Positions 61,895 through 64,000 of a stretch of DNA of 64,000 bases are shown here, in pieces. The translations under genes were made by a program, and so were the position numbers. The notes beneath the pieces are model-generated. The model saw only the letters and a program-made list of their open reading frames with translations. It was not told where the DNA came from and made no database searches. Positions within the stretch are counted from its first letter, which is position 1, and the number at the start of each line of letters is the position of its first letter. The stretch is from assembly GCA_964496005.1 (NCBI GenBank), contig CAZBWW010000001.1:9815-73814 (forward strand). Direction: 5' to 3'. This DNA is from CAZBWW01 sp964496005 (lineage in GTDB: Bacteria; Patescibacteriota; WWE3; UBA101185; UBA10185).

Positions 61895-62863
61895 ATGAAA
61901 AAAATACGGACCGATTACAAACTTAATAGAAATCAAAAAATGTATGATGAGTATATAAATTCTGATACCTCGTATAACAAACTTGGCAGAAAATATGGTA
62001 TTTCACCGCAAAGAGCAAGATTTATTATTACTGATCTTAAGAAAAAAGGAATTGGATCTGCTTTAACTACTGATTCAACAGCAGACGACCGTAATAAATA
62101 TAGAGATTTAGCAATAGAATTACGTGAGCAGGGTAAACTTGATCTATCGCTTAAAATGTTTGAAGAAGTAGCTGCTTGGGATGAAAAGTACAAGGATTAT
62201 CGGGGGCTTGATTCAACATATGGTCATATTGGGATTGTTTATGCTAAAAAAACAAAACACGCAAAAACCAAAAACGAAAAATTAAAATATATGAAAGCCG
62301 GTAAAGAGTACCTTTTAAAGTCAATTGCATTAGCCGAGGATGGTAAACTTCTCCCCGGCGCAAAAGTAATGATTCAGGTTCGGCTAGCTGCTGCAAAACT
62401 GCTGGAGAGTGAATTTCAAAATAAAAAAGAAAGTTCTCAAAATCTTGCTGATGCACTAACTATTGTTGAGAAAGCAATTGTTGAATTGCCGGGGTCAGAC
62501 GCAGGAAAAGCTTGGCCTATGAATATAAAAGCGAAAATACTACATAAAATGGGTAGGTCAGAAGAAGCGTTTCAAACGGTACTGGATGCACAAAAGAATA
62601 TTTTTACAGGCTACTTTGATGAACTAAACTGGTCAAAGTATAGAAAAAAGAAAAAAGAAAATTTAATAGGAAATGATCAGGCATTAATGAAAATAAGAAT
62701 TTGGATCTCCAATTTATATGTAACAACCGCAGTAATCTGCAATGATACACACAGATACGCGTTAGCCGATTATTTTGCAAATTCAGTATTAAAGCTAGAT
62801 GATCCTGATGGAACATTAGCAGAGGTTAAAAAAACCGCAAAAGCAGTTAAAGAAAGATTATAG
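61895..62863 (+). CDS. HTH plus TPR-like repeat protein, unknown
   Basis: 322 aa. Residues 1-55 hold a helix-turn-helix-like segment (SYNKLGRKYGISPQRARFII). The rest is alpha-helical with TPR-like repeats (LREQGKLDLSLKMFEEVAAW; KAKILHKMGRSEEAFQTVLD; YALADYFANSVLKLDDPDG). No membrane or catalytic motif. It is a paralogue of the next gene over its whole helical part. This layout resembles TPR-type regulators that bind DNA and sense a peptide or partner, but no family was recognised. It has a perfect promoter of its own. Confidence 0.65.
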   Translation: MKKIRTDYKLNRNQKMYDEYINSDTSYNKLGRKYGISPQRARFIITDLKKKGIGSALTTDSTADDRNKYRDLAIELREQGKLDLSLKMFEEVAAWDEKYKDYRGLDSTYGHIGIVYAKKTKHAKTKNEKLKYMKAGKEYLLKSIALAEDGKLLPGAKVMIQVRLAAAKLLESEFQNKKESSQNLADALTIVEKAIVELPGSDAGKAWPMNIKAKILHKMGRSEEAFQTVLDAQKNIFTGYFDELNWSKYRKKKKENLIGNDQALMKIRIWISNLYVTTAVICNDTHRYALADYFANSVLKLDDPDGTLAEVKKTAKAVKERL

Positions 62864-62869
62864 GGTAAT

Positions 62870-63637
62870 ATGCTAAAAATTACAGACAACAAAGATGAAA
62901 GAGAAAAATTTAAAGACGAAACCGTAGTTTTACGTGAGCAAGGACAGCTTAAAAAAGCATTAAAACAGTTTGATACCATTATTGCATGGGACGATAAAAA
63001 CTCCAATTACAGAGGAAAAATGGATGTTTTAGGTCACAAGAGACTGACTTTGAAACTGATGGCAGAAAAAGCGAAATCAAAACATGAAAAGCAAGAGTTA
63101 TACGCAAAAGCAACTGAATGTATTGAAAATGCGCTTGGTTTGGTAGGTGCTGACCCAAGAATAACAGAGGATGTTATAAATAGGCAAAAAATTCATTTAG
63201 CATCGGCTTTATTGGATGAAAGTCGAGTTAATTCGGGGTCTAAAGCCGGGCTTCAGCGTAAATATGCCTCTGAGTATATAAACAAAGCATTGGAAAATTA
63301 TACAGGGACAGAAGCAAACAAAGCATGGGTTCTGTGTGTTAAAGCAGATATTTTATTTGATCAGGGTTATGTTAGTGAGGCAATACAGACTTTGTGTAGT
63401 GCTCAGAGCTGTCTATTTGATGGATACAAAGTTGCAGAAATAGAGAATGATCAAATTGATTTAAAATATAATGTTTGGGTCGCAGGTATTCTTTTGAGAA
63501 TGGCAAATATTGCAAAAAAAGAAAATATGCCGCTGCTTGCTGAAATTTTTGGACGGATAGTTTTTAACATGGACGACCCGGCAGGTGTACTGGAAAATAA
63601 GAAGCAAGAAGCGGGAAAATTGCTTAAAGTAAGCTAA
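62870..63637 (+). CDS. TPR-like repeat protein, paralogue of the preceding gene
   Basis: 255 aa. Aligns with the previous protein without its HTH: LREQGQLKKALKQFDTIIAW against LREQGKLDLSLKMFEEVAAW, KADILFDQGYVSEAIQTLCS against KAKILHKMGRSEEAFQTVLD, and NMDDPAGVLENKKQEA near the end. 6 nt after the preceding stop, so co-translated. A tandem duplication in which one copy lacks the DNA-binding part suggests a regulator/antagonist or hetero-oligomer pair. An inverted repeat TTAAGG/CCTTAA follows the stop without a T-run. Confidence 0.65.
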   Translation: MLKITDNKDEREKFKDETVVLREQGQLKKALKQFDTIIAWDDKNSNYRGKMDVLGHKRLTLKLMAEKAKSKHEKQELYAKATECIENALGLVGADPRITEDVINRQKIHLASALLDESRVNSGSKAGLQRKYASEYINKALENYTGTEANKAWVLCVKADILFDQGYVSEAIQTLCSAQSCLFDGYKVAEIENDQIDLKYNVWVAGILLRMANIAKKENMPLLAEIFGRIVFNMDDPAGVLENKKQEAGKLLKVS

Positions 63638-63737
63638 TACTTAAGGAGAGTACCTTAAAAAAAATGAACACCTGCGATTGAGTCATTTTGCAAAACAGCA
63701 AAAAGAAACTTTCTTCACTGTAAACACTCTTCCTAAC

Positions 63738-63746
63738 TGGTAAAAT
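63738..63746 (+). promoter_or_regulatory. extended -10 promoter of the last glycosyltransferase, leaderless
   Basis: TGGTAAAAT ends 6 nt before the ATG at 63753, in the same sequence context as at 16804. Confidence 0.5.
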
Positions 63747-63752
63747 AAACAT

Positions 63753-64000
63753 ATGCGAATTGCTGTCTTTACCAAAAGTACGACCTTTCATAGTGGGTAT
63801 GGGGGATTAGAAACTCAAAATAAAGTGTTGTGCGAGGGTCTGGCGGCTCGTGGGCATACTGTTGTTGTATTTTCACCAAAACAGGAAGTGGTCGAGGACA
63901 TGTTGACCGATAACGGGGTTTTGTATGTATTTATACCGGCAGTTTATCGGATGGGGATATTTTTTAATGGGTTTGAGGAAAAAATGAGAAAAGTTTTAGA
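63753..64000 (+). CDS. GT4 family glycosyltransferase, N-terminal part
   Basis: 82 codons, cut by the right edge. MRIAVFTKSTTFHSGYGGLE then TQNKVLCEGLAARGHTVVVF is the GT-B acceptor-domain start of GT4 enzymes (the GGxE glycine loop and first Rossmann strand pair). Continues the surface-sugar group after the TPR pair. Donor domain not visible. Confidence 0.8.
   Translation, partial: MRIAVFTKSTTFHSGYGGLETQNKVLCEGLAARGHTVVVFSPKQEVVEDMLTDNGVLYVFIPAVYRMGIFFNGFEEKMRKVL

Noticed and set aside
63640..63672. Terminator after the TPR pair
   Set aside because: TTAAGG/CCTTAA is followed by A residues, not T, on the plus strand, and lacks a T-run on the minus strand as well.
1..64000. UGA recoded as Gly (Gracilibacteria/SR1 code)
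   Set aside because: Many genes end in TGA at the right place (map, recX, ugd, both long GT genes, the decarboxylase), no gene needs read-through, and RF2 is present.

Overview
The window looks like a chromosome fragment of a Candidate Phyla Radiation (Patescibacteria) bacterium. Evidence: AT-rich DNA; the str, S10, spc and alpha ribosomal operons run on as one block (rpoC end to rpsI); and rplO follows rpsE with a 1-nt overlap, leaving no room for rpmD (L30), an absence characteristic of CPR. Zinc-type S4, S14 and L36 are present. UGA is an ordinary stop (many genes end in TGA and an RF2 gene is present), so this is not a Gracilibacteria/SR1 genome. The phylum cannot be fixed by eye; a Microgenomates, Katanobacteria or Dojkabacteria relative is plausible.

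Layout. 1-22763: rpoC (partial), rpsL, rpsG, fusA, a small membrane gene, tuf, then rpsJ to rpsI with secY, a YbaB-like gene, adk, map, infA and rpoA in the usual places. 22816-35801: a secreted seven-bladed FG-GAP propeller protein, an XRE regulator divergent from radC, a TasA/camelysin-like secreted protein, a small Arg-rich ORF with its own terminator, a membrane-anchored double-AAA+ Clp ATPase, prfB, a DUF3048 protein, a winged-helix/nucleotidyltransferase-like protein, secD and secF. 35802-51059: a candidate antisense-strand small RNA, recJ, a membrane protein, a complete T-box leader in front of an archaeal-type aspS (interrupted by a 10-N assembly gap), a YbaK-like deacylase, a D,D-carboxypeptidase, two unknown genes, gltX, recA, recX, a small-ORF/structured-RNA cassette, rny, a ymdB-like gene and HU. 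51220-64000: a histidine kinase, a multi-TM sensor-like protein, a DUF2156 protein paired with a type III PLP decarboxylase, a CAP-domain protein, and surface-sugar genes (two GT2, UDP-glucose dehydrogenase, two GT4, the last cut by the right edge) interrupted by two tandem paralogous TPR-like genes, the first with an HTH.

How it works together. The left third builds the ribosome, RNA polymerase and Sec channel; the middle adds translation accuracy (RF2, AspRS, GluRS, deacylase), DNA repair (radC, recJ, recA, recX) and RNA turnover (rny); the right part serves the cell surface. A strong theme is the mode of gene start: ribosomal and a few highly expressed genes have Shine-Dalgarno sites, whereas about 18 others have a sigma-70 -10 box (often the extended form TGnTAnnnT) ending only 6-12 nt before the start codon, so their mRNAs are probably leaderless or nearly so. 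The other stand-out items are the aspS T-box, two candidate structured RNAs, and the uncharacterised HTH-TPR/TPR and DUF2156/decarboxylase pairs. No tRNA, rRNA, CRISPR, insertion sequence or prophage was seen.
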